Part shown: piece after piece, positions 1 through 7,644 of the stretch
Position numbering within the stretch: the first letter of the stretch is position 1
Layout: every line of letters starts with the position of its first letter
Assembly (NCBI RefSeq): GCF_001753165.1
Contig: NZ_CP017448.1
Coordinates: 426,462-490,461 of the forward strand
Source of the DNA: Acidihalobacter aeolianus
Lineage (GTDB): Bacteria; Pseudomonadota; Gammaproteobacteria; DSM-5130; Acidihalobacteraceae
Direction of reading: 5' to 3'
DNA: 64,000 nt
Position numbers and translations under genes: made by a program
Notes under the pieces: model-generated
Told to the model about the DNA's origin: nothing
Databases searched by the model: none
The model's input: only the letters and a program-made list of their open reading frames with translations

Positions 1-2
1 CC

Positions 3-224
3 AACGTCTTGGCACCGTACGGTGGTCAGTATCTGAAGGATGGAAAGCTTTACCACAAGGGGTCGATGACACCGAAACAGTACAAGACGATGGTGGCCGA
101 TATTGTTGCGTTCTTGCGTTATGCAAGTGGCCCCTCTGTGCTAGAGCGCCATGAAATCGGACCTTATGTGGTGGGCGGATTTGGAATCGCTACCGTGATC
201 GGATTCATCATCGCGATTCTGTAA
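3..224 (+). CDS. petC: Cytochrome c1 of the bc1 complex, C-terminal part (5' end outside window)
   Basis: Only the last 73 codons are present; the frame is open to the left edge. The fragment reads NVLAPYGGQYLKDG, then MTPKQYKTMVADIVAFLRYASGPSVLER, then a single membrane anchor. The block before the anchor matches the usual cytochrome c1 ending (MTPEEYD..VRDLVNFLxYxGEPxxLER followed by the tail helix). In the family this subunit carries a periplasmic covalent haem and passes electrons from the Rieske centre to soluble or membrane cytochromes c. The haem motif lies outside the window. The tail after the anchor is very short and lacks the usual WKDVH-like end. The next three genes are spaced like an operon with it. 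Confidence 0.8.
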   Translation, partial: NVLAPYGGQYLKDGKLYHKGSMTPKQYKTMVADIVAFLRYASGPSVLERHEIGPYVVGGFGIATVIGFIIAIL

Positions 225-268
225 TGCATTTGGCATAACGGAAATCGAGAACAAATCGAGGAACGGAC

Positions 269-613
269 ATGGATGCAGGATTGACGAATTCGACGTCTGG
301 AAACAGCTTTAAGAACGGGCTTTGGGCAATTGTCTTTGGCATGCCGCTAGTGCTCGATCTTGGTATACCAGGGATTGTGAATTTGATTCTGTTCTTCTTG
401 GTGATGCTGGCTTTGAGCATGACTTATCGAATGGCTGCGCATGCTGAAAGACGTGCCTTGCTGTTGTCGGCTATGAGTGCCGGCTTCTTCGTGACTGCGC
501 CTAATTTTAGAGAAATGTATCCATTGACAGCGCCGCTTGTAGTGCTGCTGCTAGTGCTGACCTTTTATTACATTTTTCTATTTATCCGTGAAATTCTGGG
601 GAGTGAGAAATGA
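269..613 (+). CDS. Small integral membrane protein, unknown function, bc1-linked
   Basis: A 114-residue protein with about four hydrophobic stretches (roughly residues 17-30, 32-50, 62-78 and 86-106) and a charged C-terminus (FIREILGSEK). A purine-rich GAGGAAC lies just upstream of the ATG. It starts 44 bp after petC and its stop overlaps the ATG of the next cytochrome gene, so translation of the two is probably coupled. I do not recognise the family. Its position between cytochrome c1 and a c-type cytochrome suggests an accessory role in quinol oxidation, which is inference only. Confidence 0.6.
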   Translation: MDAGLTNSTSGNSFKNGLWAIVFGMPLVLDLGIPGIVNLILFFLVMLALSMTYRMAAHAERRALLLSAMSAGFFVTAPNFREMYPLTAPLVVLLLVLTFYYIFLFIREILGSEK

Positions 614-1359
614 TGGGGCGGCGTTGGTTCGGAATGGATGGTCGGCAATTCGCGTCCGGGGTCCTCGTTGTTTCAATGGCTTTGCTCGCTGTCCCATCGC
701 ACGCCGGGCCTAAAAATGGCGTTATCGGCGTGATTAATGGTGGCGGCAACCCGGAGTTGGGCAAGGCCGATGCCAAAACCATGTGCATCGTGTGTCACGG
801 AGCAGATGGTATATCGCCGGTCAATGGCTTCCCCGACCTGGCCGGGCAGTGGCCGCAATATTTGTTGAAGGAATTGCATAATTTTGCTTCAAAGAAGCGA
901 GATGATCCGTTGGCCAAGGGTACGATGATCGACGCCGTGAAAACTATTCACGGCGAGACTGAAATGCAGGATCTGGTCGCCTTTTTCAGTTCGCTCGCGC
1001 CGCCGAAGGCAAAGCCCGTGCCTACCAAAACGAAGGATCTCGCGATGTGGAAGGCGGGTAAGAACATTTTCTATGGTGGGATACGCGCTACCGATGTCCC
1101 CGCCTGTGAGGCATGCCACAGTGCGACAGGCGCCGGCATTCCGCCCGAGTTCCCGCGGTTGGCGGGCCAGAATAAAACCTATCTTGTGGAACAGTTGACC
1201 TACTTCCACGACGGGACACGCGCGAATGATCCCAACGGCATTATGCGTGACATCGCCGGTCGTTTGGATAAACAGGAAATTTTGGCGCTGGCTACATTCA
1301 TTCCCACATTGTCGGGTGGAGCGCCGACGACAAGATTGCCCGCATCCCAGCGACGTTGA
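610..1359 (+). CDS. Dihaem c-type cytochrome, cytochrome c4-like
   Basis: A 249-residue exported protein: hydrophobic N-terminal signal (about 14-32) followed by two class I cytochrome c domains. Haem-binding CxxCH motifs are C59-I-V-C-H63 and C166-E-A-C-H170. Each is followed by the c4 signature of a proline, FPDLAGQ or FPRLAGQ and a helix starting with Y. Met residues in each half (for example the MRDIAG and GTMIDAV segments) are plausible axial ligands. GGGGAG six bases before the first of two tandem ATGs favours the start at 610. In the family such proteins carry electrons between the bc1 complex and terminal oxidases, or reversed flow in chemolithotrophs. A second c4 lies at 20.9 kb, so this copy is probably dedicated to the adjacent bc1. 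Confidence 0.85.
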   Translation: MMGRRWFGMDGRQFASGVLVVSMALLAVPSHAGPKNGVIGVINGGGNPELGKADAKTMCIVCHGADGISPVNGFPDLAGQWPQYLLKELHNFASKKRDDPLAKGTMIDAVKTIHGETEMQDLVAFFSSLAPPKAKPVPTKTKDLAMWKAGKNIFYGGIRATDVPACEACHSATGAGIPPEFPRLAGQNKTYLVEQLTYFHDGTRANDPNGIMRDIAGRLDKQEILALATFIPTLSGGAPTTRLPASQRR

Positions 1360-1399
1360 CAGCGGAGAATGAGGCTATGGCAACCGTAAGAGAGATGGA

Positions 1400-1915
1400 A
1401 TGAACGATACGGGCAATTCCAGTGACGGTTCAGGGCTAAAAGCAGCGAACTTCCAGGTGGAATGCCATGGCCTGGAGTGCGTCAACCGAGGCATTACCCT
1501 CATGCTCGGCATTGGCGTCCTGCTGCAGCTGATCAGTGGTAATGCATTATTTCACGCCGGCATCTTCGACCATATGTGGGTGCATGACGCACTTGCAGTG
1601 AGCTTGTTGCTCGCGATGGCCTTCCAGTTGCGCTGGTGGTATTCGATTCGCCCCACTTCGAAAAGTGGGCTCGGCGGTGTATGCGCACAAGGGGTAGGTG
1701 TCTGTGCGATCAGCCTGCTGTGCTTGACTGGCTTTCTCGGTGCACTGTTCAGCGTATTTTCCAGCGCTGACGCTGGCGGTCTGTTTAAGGAAGATCTGCT
1801 GGCACACCACTATCTAGTCTACGGCGTCTGGGCTTATCTCACTGTTTATTTGGTTTTTACGCTGGCACGTCGTTTCGGCGGTCAGCCCTCCGATCAGGGC
1901 CCTAGCAGGGCCTGA
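1400..1915 (+). CDS. Four-helix membrane protein, probable b-type cytochrome
   Basis: A 171-residue protein with four predicted membrane helices (about 33-49, 64-78, 97-121 and 138-155). Histidines sit at helix ends or in the membrane: H52, H58 and H62 near helices 1-2, and H136/H137 in LLAHHYLVYG. This pattern resembles the cytochrome b561/formate-dehydrogenase-gamma/hydrogenase cytochrome b fold, where paired His bind haem b, but no diagnostic motif is certain. A purine stretch (GAGAGATGGA) precedes the ATG. It is the last gene before an intrinsic terminator and follows the dihaem cytochrome by 40 bp. A quinone-reactive b-type subunit partnering the cytochrome c is the best guess; an unrelated membrane protein remains possible. 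Confidence 0.5.
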   Translation: MNDTGNSSDGSGLKAANFQVECHGLECVNRGITLMLGIGVLLQLISGNALFHAGIFDHMWVHDALAVSLLLAMAFQLRWWYSIRPTSKSGLGGVCAQGVGVCAISLLCLTGFLGALFSVFSSADAGGLFKEDLLAHHYLVYGVWAYLTVYLVFTLARRFGGQPSDQGPSRA

Positions 1916-1934
1916 CCGAGCACCTCGGGATTCT

Positions 1935-1963
1935 GGGTGCGGGCTCTCCGCACCCGGCTTCTT
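1935..1963 (+). terminator. Intrinsic terminator of the bc1/cytochrome cluster
   Basis: A perfect 8-bp stem GGGTGCGG / CCGCACCC with a 5-nt loop is followed by GGCTTCTTTCT, a broken T-rich tract. It lies 19 bp after the stop of the last cytochrome gene, so transcription very likely ends here. Confidence 0.7.
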
Positions 1964-2122
1964 TCTCCCTTCTCTCCCATTACGAATCCCTCTGTTTGCA
2001 GCGCCAGCGGGACTGTGGCCTACGCTCAGGCATCGCAATACCCGCTGAATTATCGGACGATGCATGCCGCGTACCTCAATGGTGCTTTGCGCATGGATAT
2101 GCGTCTGCCAAAGCGAACAAAT

Positions 2123-2446
2123 ATGATACTGACCACCTGAGCATCCGCTCCAAGCTTATCTATGCGACCGGGCCGTCGGTCTTGCTGATGTCGACTGCAT
2201 TGCCGTGCGTTGCTTTCGATCCGAGATCTCCGTGATCGCGATCACGACCGCCGTTGAGATGGTTGCCCGCCGTCGGCGCACTCAAGGAACAGCTCGCCTC
2301 GGCGGGGGACTAAGCAGAACGTGCCACGCATCAGCGAAGTGGCCGAATCCAGCGCCGAGAGCGCGCAGCAGGCCACGACCGCGAGCGAGGAACTCAAGGC
2401 CTATGCGACACAGCGGCGCACCTTGGTTTCGCGCTTTCGAATCTGA
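2123..2446 (+). pseudogene. Remnant of a methyl-accepting chemotaxis protein
   Basis: Three fragments in different frames resemble one chemoreceptor. Near 2123 an ATG is followed by MILTT, then after a one-base shift LSIRSKLIYATG and a hydrophobic run, as in a receptor's first membrane helix. Around 2250-2312 a frame reads PLRWLPAVGALKEQLASAGD, like a HAMP segment. From 2321 a frame reads ISEVAESSAESAQQA, then ASEELKAYATQRRTLVSRFRI and stop, a close match to the extreme C-terminus of many receptors. The periplasmic and signalling domains (over 1 kb) are missing. The C-terminal part is the strongest evidence; the N-terminal and HAMP pieces are weaker. Confidence 0.5.
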
Positions 2447-2494
2447 TGCCCGGGGCGACACGGAGGCCGTCGTCCATCTGGTAAACTCGCGCGG

Positions 2495-4669
2495 ATGGAT
2501 GTCACCGATCTGCTCTCCGGCCTCAACGACGCGCAGCGCGAGGCGGTCACCGCGCCGCCGGGTCCGGTCCTGGTGCTGGCCGGGGCGGGCAGCGGCAAGA
2601 CGCGCGTACTGACCCACCGCATCGCCTGGCTGATCCGCGTCGAGGGGTTGTCGCCCTACAGCCTGTTGGCGGTGACCTTCACCAACAAGGCGGCGCAGGA
2701 GATGCGCGGGCGCATCGAAACGCTGATGGGAATGCCGGCCGGCGGGCTGTGGATCGGCACCTTTCACGGGCTCGCCCATCGCCTGCTGCGGGCGCACTGG
2801 CGCGAGTCGAGGCTCCCGCAGGGCTTCCAGATCCTCGACAACGAGGACCAGCTGCGCTTGGTCAAGCGCGTGTTGCGCGGCCTGAATCTGGACGAGGCGC
2901 ACTGGCCGCCCAAGCAGGCGCAGTGGTTCATCAACGGACGCAAGGACGAGGGTTTGCGTCCACAGCATCTCGACGACACCGGCGATCCCACCCAGGCCCA
3001 GTTCGTACGCATCTACAGCGCCTACGAGGCCGCCTGCCAGCAGGCGGGCGTGGTGGATTTCGCCGAGCTGCTGCTGCGCGCGCTGGAGCTGATCCGCGAC
3101 AACGACACCCTGCAGCAGCACTACCGCCAGCGTTTCCGGCATCTGCTGGTGGACGAATTCCAGGACACCAACGAGCTGCAATATGCCTGGTTGCGGCTGC
3201 TGGCCGGGCCGAAGACGCCGGTATTCGCGGTGGGCGACGACGACCAGTCGATCTACGGCTGGCGCGGTGCGCGCATCGAGCACATCCAGCAGTTCGCGCA
3301 CGATTTTCCGGGCACCCAGACCGTGCGTCTGGAACAGAACTACCGTTCCACCCAGACCATTCTCGACGCCGCCAACGCGGTCATCGCGCACAACCGGGGT
3401 CGTCTCGGCAAGGAGCTGTGGGCGCAGGGCAGCCGCGGCGAGCCGGTAAGCTTCTACCTCGCGTACAACGATCTGGACGAGGCACGCTATGTGGCCGAGC
3501 AGATCGAGGACTGGACGGTGCAGGGCGGGCGGCGCGACGAAGTGGCCGTGCTCTACCGCTCCAACGCGCAGTCGCGTGTGCTGGAAGAGGCCCTGATCGC
3601 GCGCGGGCTGCCGTATCGTGTCTACGGCGGTTTGCGCTTTTTCGAGCGCGCCGAGATCAAGGATGCACTGGCCTACCTGCGCCTGCTCGCCAATCGCAAC
3701 GACGACACCTCGTTCGAGCGGGTGATCAATCAGCCCACGCGCGGCGTCGGCGAACGCAGCCTGCAGGCAGTCCGCGAGCGGGCCCGCGAACGCGGCTGCG
3801 CACTGTGGCCCGCGGCGCGCGAGCTGGTAGAGGACGGCAGCCTGGCAGCGCGTGCGGCCAAGGCGGTGGGCGCGTTCCTGGCGCTGATCGAGGGTCTTGC
3901 CGCCGCCTGCGAGGGCCTACCGCTGTATGAACAGGTCGAGCGCGTGGTGGCCGGCAGCGGTCTGCGCGCGCACTTCGAACAGGACCGCAGCGAACGCGCC
4001 GAGGCGCGGGTGGAGAACCTGGACGAACTGGTCAATGCCGCGCGCGGTTTCATCCCCGATCCCGAGCAGCATGCGGAGATGGACCCGCTGACGGCCTTCC
4101 TCTCGCACGCCGCGCTCGAGGCCGGCGAGGGCCAGGGCGACGCCTGGGAGGACTGCGTGCAGCTGATGACCCTGCACAGCGCCAAGGGACTGGAGTTCCC
4201 GCTGGTGTTTCTGGCCGGGATGGAGGAGGGGCTGTTCCCTCACCGCATGTCCATCGAGGAACCGGGCCGGCTGGAGGAGGAGCGGCGGCTGTGCTACGTG
4301 GGCATCACCCGCGCGCGCACCCGCCTGGTGCTCACCGCCGCGGAGACCCGCCGTCTGCACGGCCAACAGACTTACAACCTGCCCTCGCGCTTCATCGGCG
4401 AAATCCCGGCCGAGCTGGTCGAGGACGTGCGCCCGCGGGTGCGCCTGCATGCTTCGTCCGCCACGCCGCCGCGTGCGCCCGCGCGCGGCGTGCGCGAGTC
4501 GGCCGGCGGGCTCGCGGTCGGTCAGCGCGTGCGTCACGCCAAGTTCGGCGAGGGCGTGGTGCTCGACTGCGAGGGCGAGGGACCGCAGGCGCGCGTCGAG
4601 GTCAACTTCAGCGGCCACGGTAGCAAGTGGCTGGTGCTCAGCTATGCCAAGCTCGAACCCGTTACCTGA
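2495..4669 (+). CDS. uvrD: DNA helicase II, UvrD/PcrA family
   Basis: A 724-residue superfamily 1A 3'-5' helicase, the usual UvrD length. Walker A is AGSGKT (about 31-36), motif II is VDEFQDTNELQY (about 217-228), motif III VGDDDQSIYGWRGA (about 247-260), and motif VI YVGITRARTRL (about 600-610). The C-terminal VGQRVRHAKFGEGVVLDCEGEG segment is the Tudor-like domain that in UvrD/PcrA contacts RNA polymerase. In the family the enzyme unwinds DNA after UvrABC incision and in mismatch repair, and removes RecA filaments. The next gene is convergent with only 12 bp between stops. Confidence 0.96.
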   Translation: MDVTDLLSGLNDAQREAVTAPPGPVLVLAGAGSGKTRVLTHRIAWLIRVEGLSPYSLLAVTFTNKAAQEMRGRIETLMGMPAGGLWIGTFHGLAHRLLRAHWRESRLPQGFQILDNEDQLRLVKRVLRGLNLDEAHWPPKQAQWFINGRKDEGLRPQHLDDTGDPTQAQFVRIYSAYEAACQQAGVVDFAELLLRALELIRDNDTLQQHYRQRFRHLLVDEFQDTNELQYAWLRLLAGPKTPVFAVGDDDQSIYGWRGARIEHIQQFAHDFPGTQTVRLEQNYRSTQTILDAANAVIAHNRGRLGKELWAQGSRGEPVSFYLAYNDLDEARYVAEQIEDWTVQGGRRDEVAVLYRSNAQSRVLEEALIARGLPYRVYGGLRFFERAEIKDALAYLRLLANRNDDTSFERVINQPTRGVGERSLQAVRERARERGCALWPAARELVEDGSLAARAAKAVGAFLALIEGLAAACEGLPLYEQVERVVAGSGLRAHFEQDRSERAEARVENLDELVNAARGFIPDPEQHAEMDPLTAFLSHAALEAGEGQGDAWEDCVQLMTLHSAKGLEFPLVFLAGMEEGLFPHRMSIEEPGRLEEERRLCYVGITRARTRLVLTAAETRRLHGQQTYNLPSRFIGEIPAELVEDVRPRVRLHASSATPPRAPARGVRESAGGLAVGQRVRHAKFGEGVVLDCEGEGPQARVEVNFSGHGSKWLVLSYAKLEPVT

Positions 4670-4681
4670 AACCTTGCCCGC

Positions 4682-5209
4682 TCAGAAGCGGGTGCCGACG
4701 CCTATGCCGATGCCGAACTGGAAGCGCGGCGAGGTCTGCAAGGGCTGCAGCGGCCACAGGTGCATGGACTGCGGCGCCACCACCGGGTAATTGTAGGGCA
4801 GCTGGCCGATCGTGCCGCCCTCGATGCCGGTGACTCGGCCGATGACGCTCAACTCTCGCCCCGGCGCGTAGATCAGGGGCTCGACAAAGCCCTTGGCGCG
4901 CACGATGAAGCGCCCGATGGTGGTTGCGCGAAGCCGCGGTCTCATCTCGCTGTCCAGCGGAAAGGCGAGCACCGTGATCAAGGTGTCGTGGGCCTGGTTC
5001 ACGACGCTGACGATGGTGCCACCCCAGGCCACGGGAGCGGTCGGGACGCGGGCGTTGCGCGCCACCGCATCAGGGGCGGGAACGGTGTGCGCCTGCTGCG
5101 TCAGCGCCGGGGGGAACGGCGGCGCCACGGCGCAGCCACCGAGCGCGAGCAGGGCCGCCGCGGCTGCCAGCGCACGTCCTCGCCTGGTGTATCCACCGGG
5201 CCGATTCAT
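4682..5209 (-). CDS. slp: Slp-family outer-membrane lipoprotein (second of a pair)
   Basis: Starting at the ATG that overlaps the upstream stop (TGATG at 5211-5207), the protein has 175 residues. It carries a lipoprotein signal with lipobox LGGC, then the Slp core: APVAWGGTIVSVVNQAHDTLITVLAFPLD, RFIVRAKGFVEPLIYAPGRELSVIGRVTG and YNYPVV. A longer reading from 5221 is possible but the overlapping start gives classic translational coupling. Slp proteins are starvation- or stationary-phase-induced outer-membrane lipoproteins of unknown biochemical role. The C-terminus (FQFGIGIGVGTRF) looks like a short beta strand ending in F. Confidence 0.85.
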   Translation of the reverse strand: MNRPGGYTRRGRALAAAAALLALGGCAVAPPFPPALTQQAHTVPAPDAVARNARVPTAPVAWGGTIVSVVNQAHDTLITVLAFPLDSEMRPRLRATTIGRFIVRAKGFVEPLIYAPGRELSVIGRVTGIEGGTIGQLPYNYPVVAPQSMHLWPLQPLQTSPRFQFGIGIGVGTRF

Positions 5210-5736
5210 CAGCGCCACCAAGGGGCGTAAGGGTACGGACCCGGCCAGCCCCAGGGACCGCAGAACGGGTCATTCCAGCACGGACCGGGGAGGTAGCGTA
5301 CCGGCAACTCGCGCGGCCATAGATGCGGGGCTCCGGCATCAACTACCGGGAAGCGGTATGCGTAGCCACCAATGTGATGGGTCTCCACTTTCGTGATGTC
5401 GCCGGCGACCGTGATCTCGCGGCCCTTGGCATACAACGCGGGATCGTAGAAACCAGGTGAGCAGGCGATGAAGCGCCCCTCGCTGAGACTGTGTTCGCGT
5501 TCCGGTCGACCGTCGCCGTCGAGCGGCAATCCCAGCACCTCGAAGCAGGTGCGTGCCTTCTCCGGGTGGACGTCGACGATGACGCCGCCCCAGCGGACGC
5601 GGCTACCGGTATCGGTGCCTGCAGCCGCCATCTGTGGTGTGACGGCGGCGTAGGGTCCAGGAGGAGATACGGGGTTGACGGCGCAGCCGCCCGCGAGCAG
5701 CAGTGCGGGCAATGCCATCCAGAGACGTTTGACCAT
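5209..5736 (-). CDS. slp: Slp-family outer-membrane lipoprotein (first of a pair)
   Basis: A 175-residue lipoprotein with lipobox LAGGC near residue 18 and the same core as its neighbour: RVRWGGVIVDVHPEKARTCFEVLGLPLD, FIACSPGFYDPALYAKGREITVAGDI and YRFPVV. A GAGGA Shine-Dalgarno precedes the ATG. The C-terminus is rich in Trp, Pro and Tyr (WPGPYPYAPWW), unlike its paralogue. The two genes are a tandem duplication in one transcription unit read toward uvrD. Confidence 0.85.
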   Translation of the reverse strand: MVKRLWMALPALLLAGGCAVNPVSPPGPYAAVTPQMAAAGTDTGSRVRWGGVIVDVHPEKARTCFEVLGLPLDGDGRPEREHSLSEGRFIACSPGFYDPALYAKGREITVAGDITKVETHHIGGYAYRFPVVDAGAPHLWPRELPVRYLPGPCWNDPFCGPWGWPGPYPYAPWWR

Positions 5737-5899
5737 GCGATCCTCGCCGGCTAACGGCCGGTCACGTCAGGTGACGCATACATCTTCCCATACCCACAGG
5801 ACAACGCGGAAGTGGATGCACGGTCATTAGAGCGCATCTGTCGTCGTGAGTTCTGCGTGCGGGCTATTGCACAGGCCCTCGCTCTGGCACACTCCGGCC

Positions 5900-7336
5900 A
5901 TGTTTGGAGAACCTATCACCTCGTTGGCGGTTGCCGGTGAATTCCTGCTCCGCCTAGCCGTGGTCGTGCGCATCCTGGTGCGCCGACGCGGGCAGCCCAG
6001 TACACGCCTTGCCTGGATCGTGGTGGTCATGCTGGTACCGATAGGTGGGCCGTTGCTGTATCTCCTGGTCGGTGAGGTGCGGCTGGGCGCACGTCGCCTG
6101 CGCATGCATGCGATGCTGCGCGAACACCAGCGCGAGAAGCTTGCCGAGCCGCATGGCGAGCATTCTGCGGTGCTCCCGGCGGACTACGCACCGATCGCCG
6201 CCCTGGCACGCTCGGTGGGTAGTACCCAGGCCCGTGGCGGCAATCAGATCCGCCTGATCGGCGATTCCGGCGCGTTGATCGATGCGCTGGTCGCCGACAT
6301 CGACGGCGCCGAACTGCACTGCCACCTGCTTTCCTACATCTTTCTGCCTGACGGTTCGGGACACAAGGTCGCCGATGCGCTGATCCGCGCCGCCGCACGC
6401 GGTACCGCCTGCCGACTGCTGGTGGATGCGGTCGGTTCCAAGGCATTTCTGAGCTCGCCGTTGCGGCGCCATCTGCAGCGTGCCGGGGTCGAGGTGGTCG
6501 CTTCATTGCCGGTCAATCCGCTGCGCGCCTTGCTCGCGCGCATGGACATCCGCAACCACCGCAAGCTGGCCGTGATCGACGGAGTGATCGCCTACGCCGG
6601 CAGCCAGAACATCGCCGACGCCGCATTCGCGCCGAAGGCACGTTATGCGCCCTGGGTCGATGCCTCGGTACGCATCCGCGGTCCGGTCGCTTGGGACCTG
6701 CAGCGGTTGTTCGTGGAGGACTGGTATCTAGACAGCCACGAATGGCTGGGCGAGGTGCTGGACATCGTGCCGGAGGTGGAACCGGACGGGATCGATGCCC
6801 AGATCATTGGTACCGGACCGATGTCCTACAACTACGCCATGCGTCAGGTGCAGCAGGCCGCGCTGCATCTGGCTCGCGAGGAGGTGGTGATCACCTCGCC
6901 CTATCTCGTTCCCGACGAGGGCACCATCGCTTCGATACACGCCACCGCGCGCTGCGGCACGCATACCCGGCTGGTGGTGCCTGCGCGCAACGATTCGCGC
7001 ATGGTGGCCGCGGCCAGCCGCAGCTTCTATGCCGACCTGCTCGAGAGCGGGGTGGAAATTCTCGAATACCGACGCGGTCTGCTGCATGCCAAGACACTGA
7101 CCGTGGACGGGCGACTGTGCATTCTCGGTTCGGCCAATCTTGACCGGCGAAGCTTCGAAATCAACTTCGAGGTGTCGGTCATCGTCTACGACGAGCCGTT
7201 CACGCGCGAGCTGCGCGCGCTGCAGGGGAGCTACATGGACGACGCCGAGAAGGTGGAACCCGGGCGCTGGCTGCGCCTGCCGTGGCCACGGCGACTGTAC
7301 TACAACACCGTCGGGCTGCTCGGCGCCCTGCTCTGA
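5900..7336 (+). CDS. cls: Cardiolipin synthase (phospholipase D family)
   Basis: 478 residues from the ATG at 5900; an in-frame GTG at 5846 would add 18 residues that do not look like family sequence. Two N-terminal membrane helices (including LAWIVVVMLVPIGGPLLYLLVG) precede two PLD domains. The HKD motifs are HRKLAVIDGVIAYAGSQNIAD (about 219) and HAKTLTVDGRLCILGSANLD (about 395), each followed by the usual Gly/Ser-x-N. In the family the enzyme joins two phosphatidylglycerol molecules into cardiolipin at the inner membrane. No operon partner is seen; a small-RNA copy on the opposite strand lies downstream. Confidence 0.93.
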   Translation: MFGEPITSLAVAGEFLLRLAVVVRILVRRRGQPSTRLAWIVVVMLVPIGGPLLYLLVGEVRLGARRLRMHAMLREHQREKLAEPHGEHSAVLPADYAPIAALARSVGSTQARGGNQIRLIGDSGALIDALVADIDGAELHCHLLSYIFLPDGSGHKVADALIRAAARGTACRLLVDAVGSKAFLSSPLRRHLQRAGVEVVASLPVNPLRALLARMDIRNHRKLAVIDGVIAYAGSQNIADAAFAPKARYAPWVDASVRIRGPVAWDLQRLFVEDWYLDSHEWLGEVLDIVPEVEPDGIDAQIIGTGPMSYNYAMRQVQQAALHLAREEVVITSPYLVPDEGTIASIHATARCGTHTRLVVPARNDSRMVAAASRSFYADLLESGVEILEYRRGLLHAKTLTVDGRLCILGSANLDRRSFEINFEVSVIVYDEPFTRELRALQGSYMDDAEKVEPGRWLRLPWPRRLYYNTVGLLGALL

Positions 7337-7345
7337 AAGCGTTCG

Positions 7346-7375
7346 GCGGTTCCCGCATCGGAACCCGGTTCGTTA
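7346..7375 (+). terminator. Possible terminator of cls
   Basis: GGTTCC, a six-base loop, GGAACC and then a mixed T-rich stretch (TTCGTTAGTCTTTTCC) lie just past the cls stop. The stem is short and the T tract begins several bases later, so this is a weak call. Confidence 0.3.
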
Positions 7376-7434
7376 GTCTTTTCCTCTCGGACGCATGCAC
7401 GCCGGGTCCTTGTCGCCGCGCGTGCCGGAGGGGC

Positions 7435-7570
7435 AAAAAAAAAGCCCCGGCACGGGGCCGGGGCCATGAAGTTCGACTTGAAGGGGGGGAGACAAGTCGA
7501 TCCGCCTTGCGGCGGCGAGCGCCGGGCTAAGCGCTCTAAAACTATGACCGGGGGCGTCAGGAAAAGTTCA
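7435..7570 (-). ncRNA. Small RNA element, copy A of four (C-rich-loop family)
   Basis: Read on the minus strand, a 5' segment (TGAACTTTTCCTGACGCCCCC) leads into four hairpins. H1 is GAGCGC / GCGCTC at 7536-7517 with loop TTAGCCCG. H2 is CCGCC / GGCGG at 7515-7502 with a GCAA tetraloop. H3 is TCGACTTG / CAAGTCGA at 7500-7473 with a 12-nt loop containing seven C in a row. A terminator stem GCCCCGGC / GCCGGGGC (7464-7444) is followed by nine T (7443-7435). The core is almost identical to copy B at 15.0 kb. No open reading frame explains the conservation. The 5' end is estimated, since I find no clear promoter. GTGCCGGAGG(G)GCAAAAA occurs on both sides (7421-7439 and 7578-7595), which looks like the terminator edge of a lost neighbouring copy. 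Confidence 0.8.
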
Positions 7571-7644
7571 TGCGGGCGTGCCGGAGGGCAAAAAGGGTAT
7601 CCGGAAGATCGTGTTGATACTGTGGTTTATGCTTAAATTCAGTC

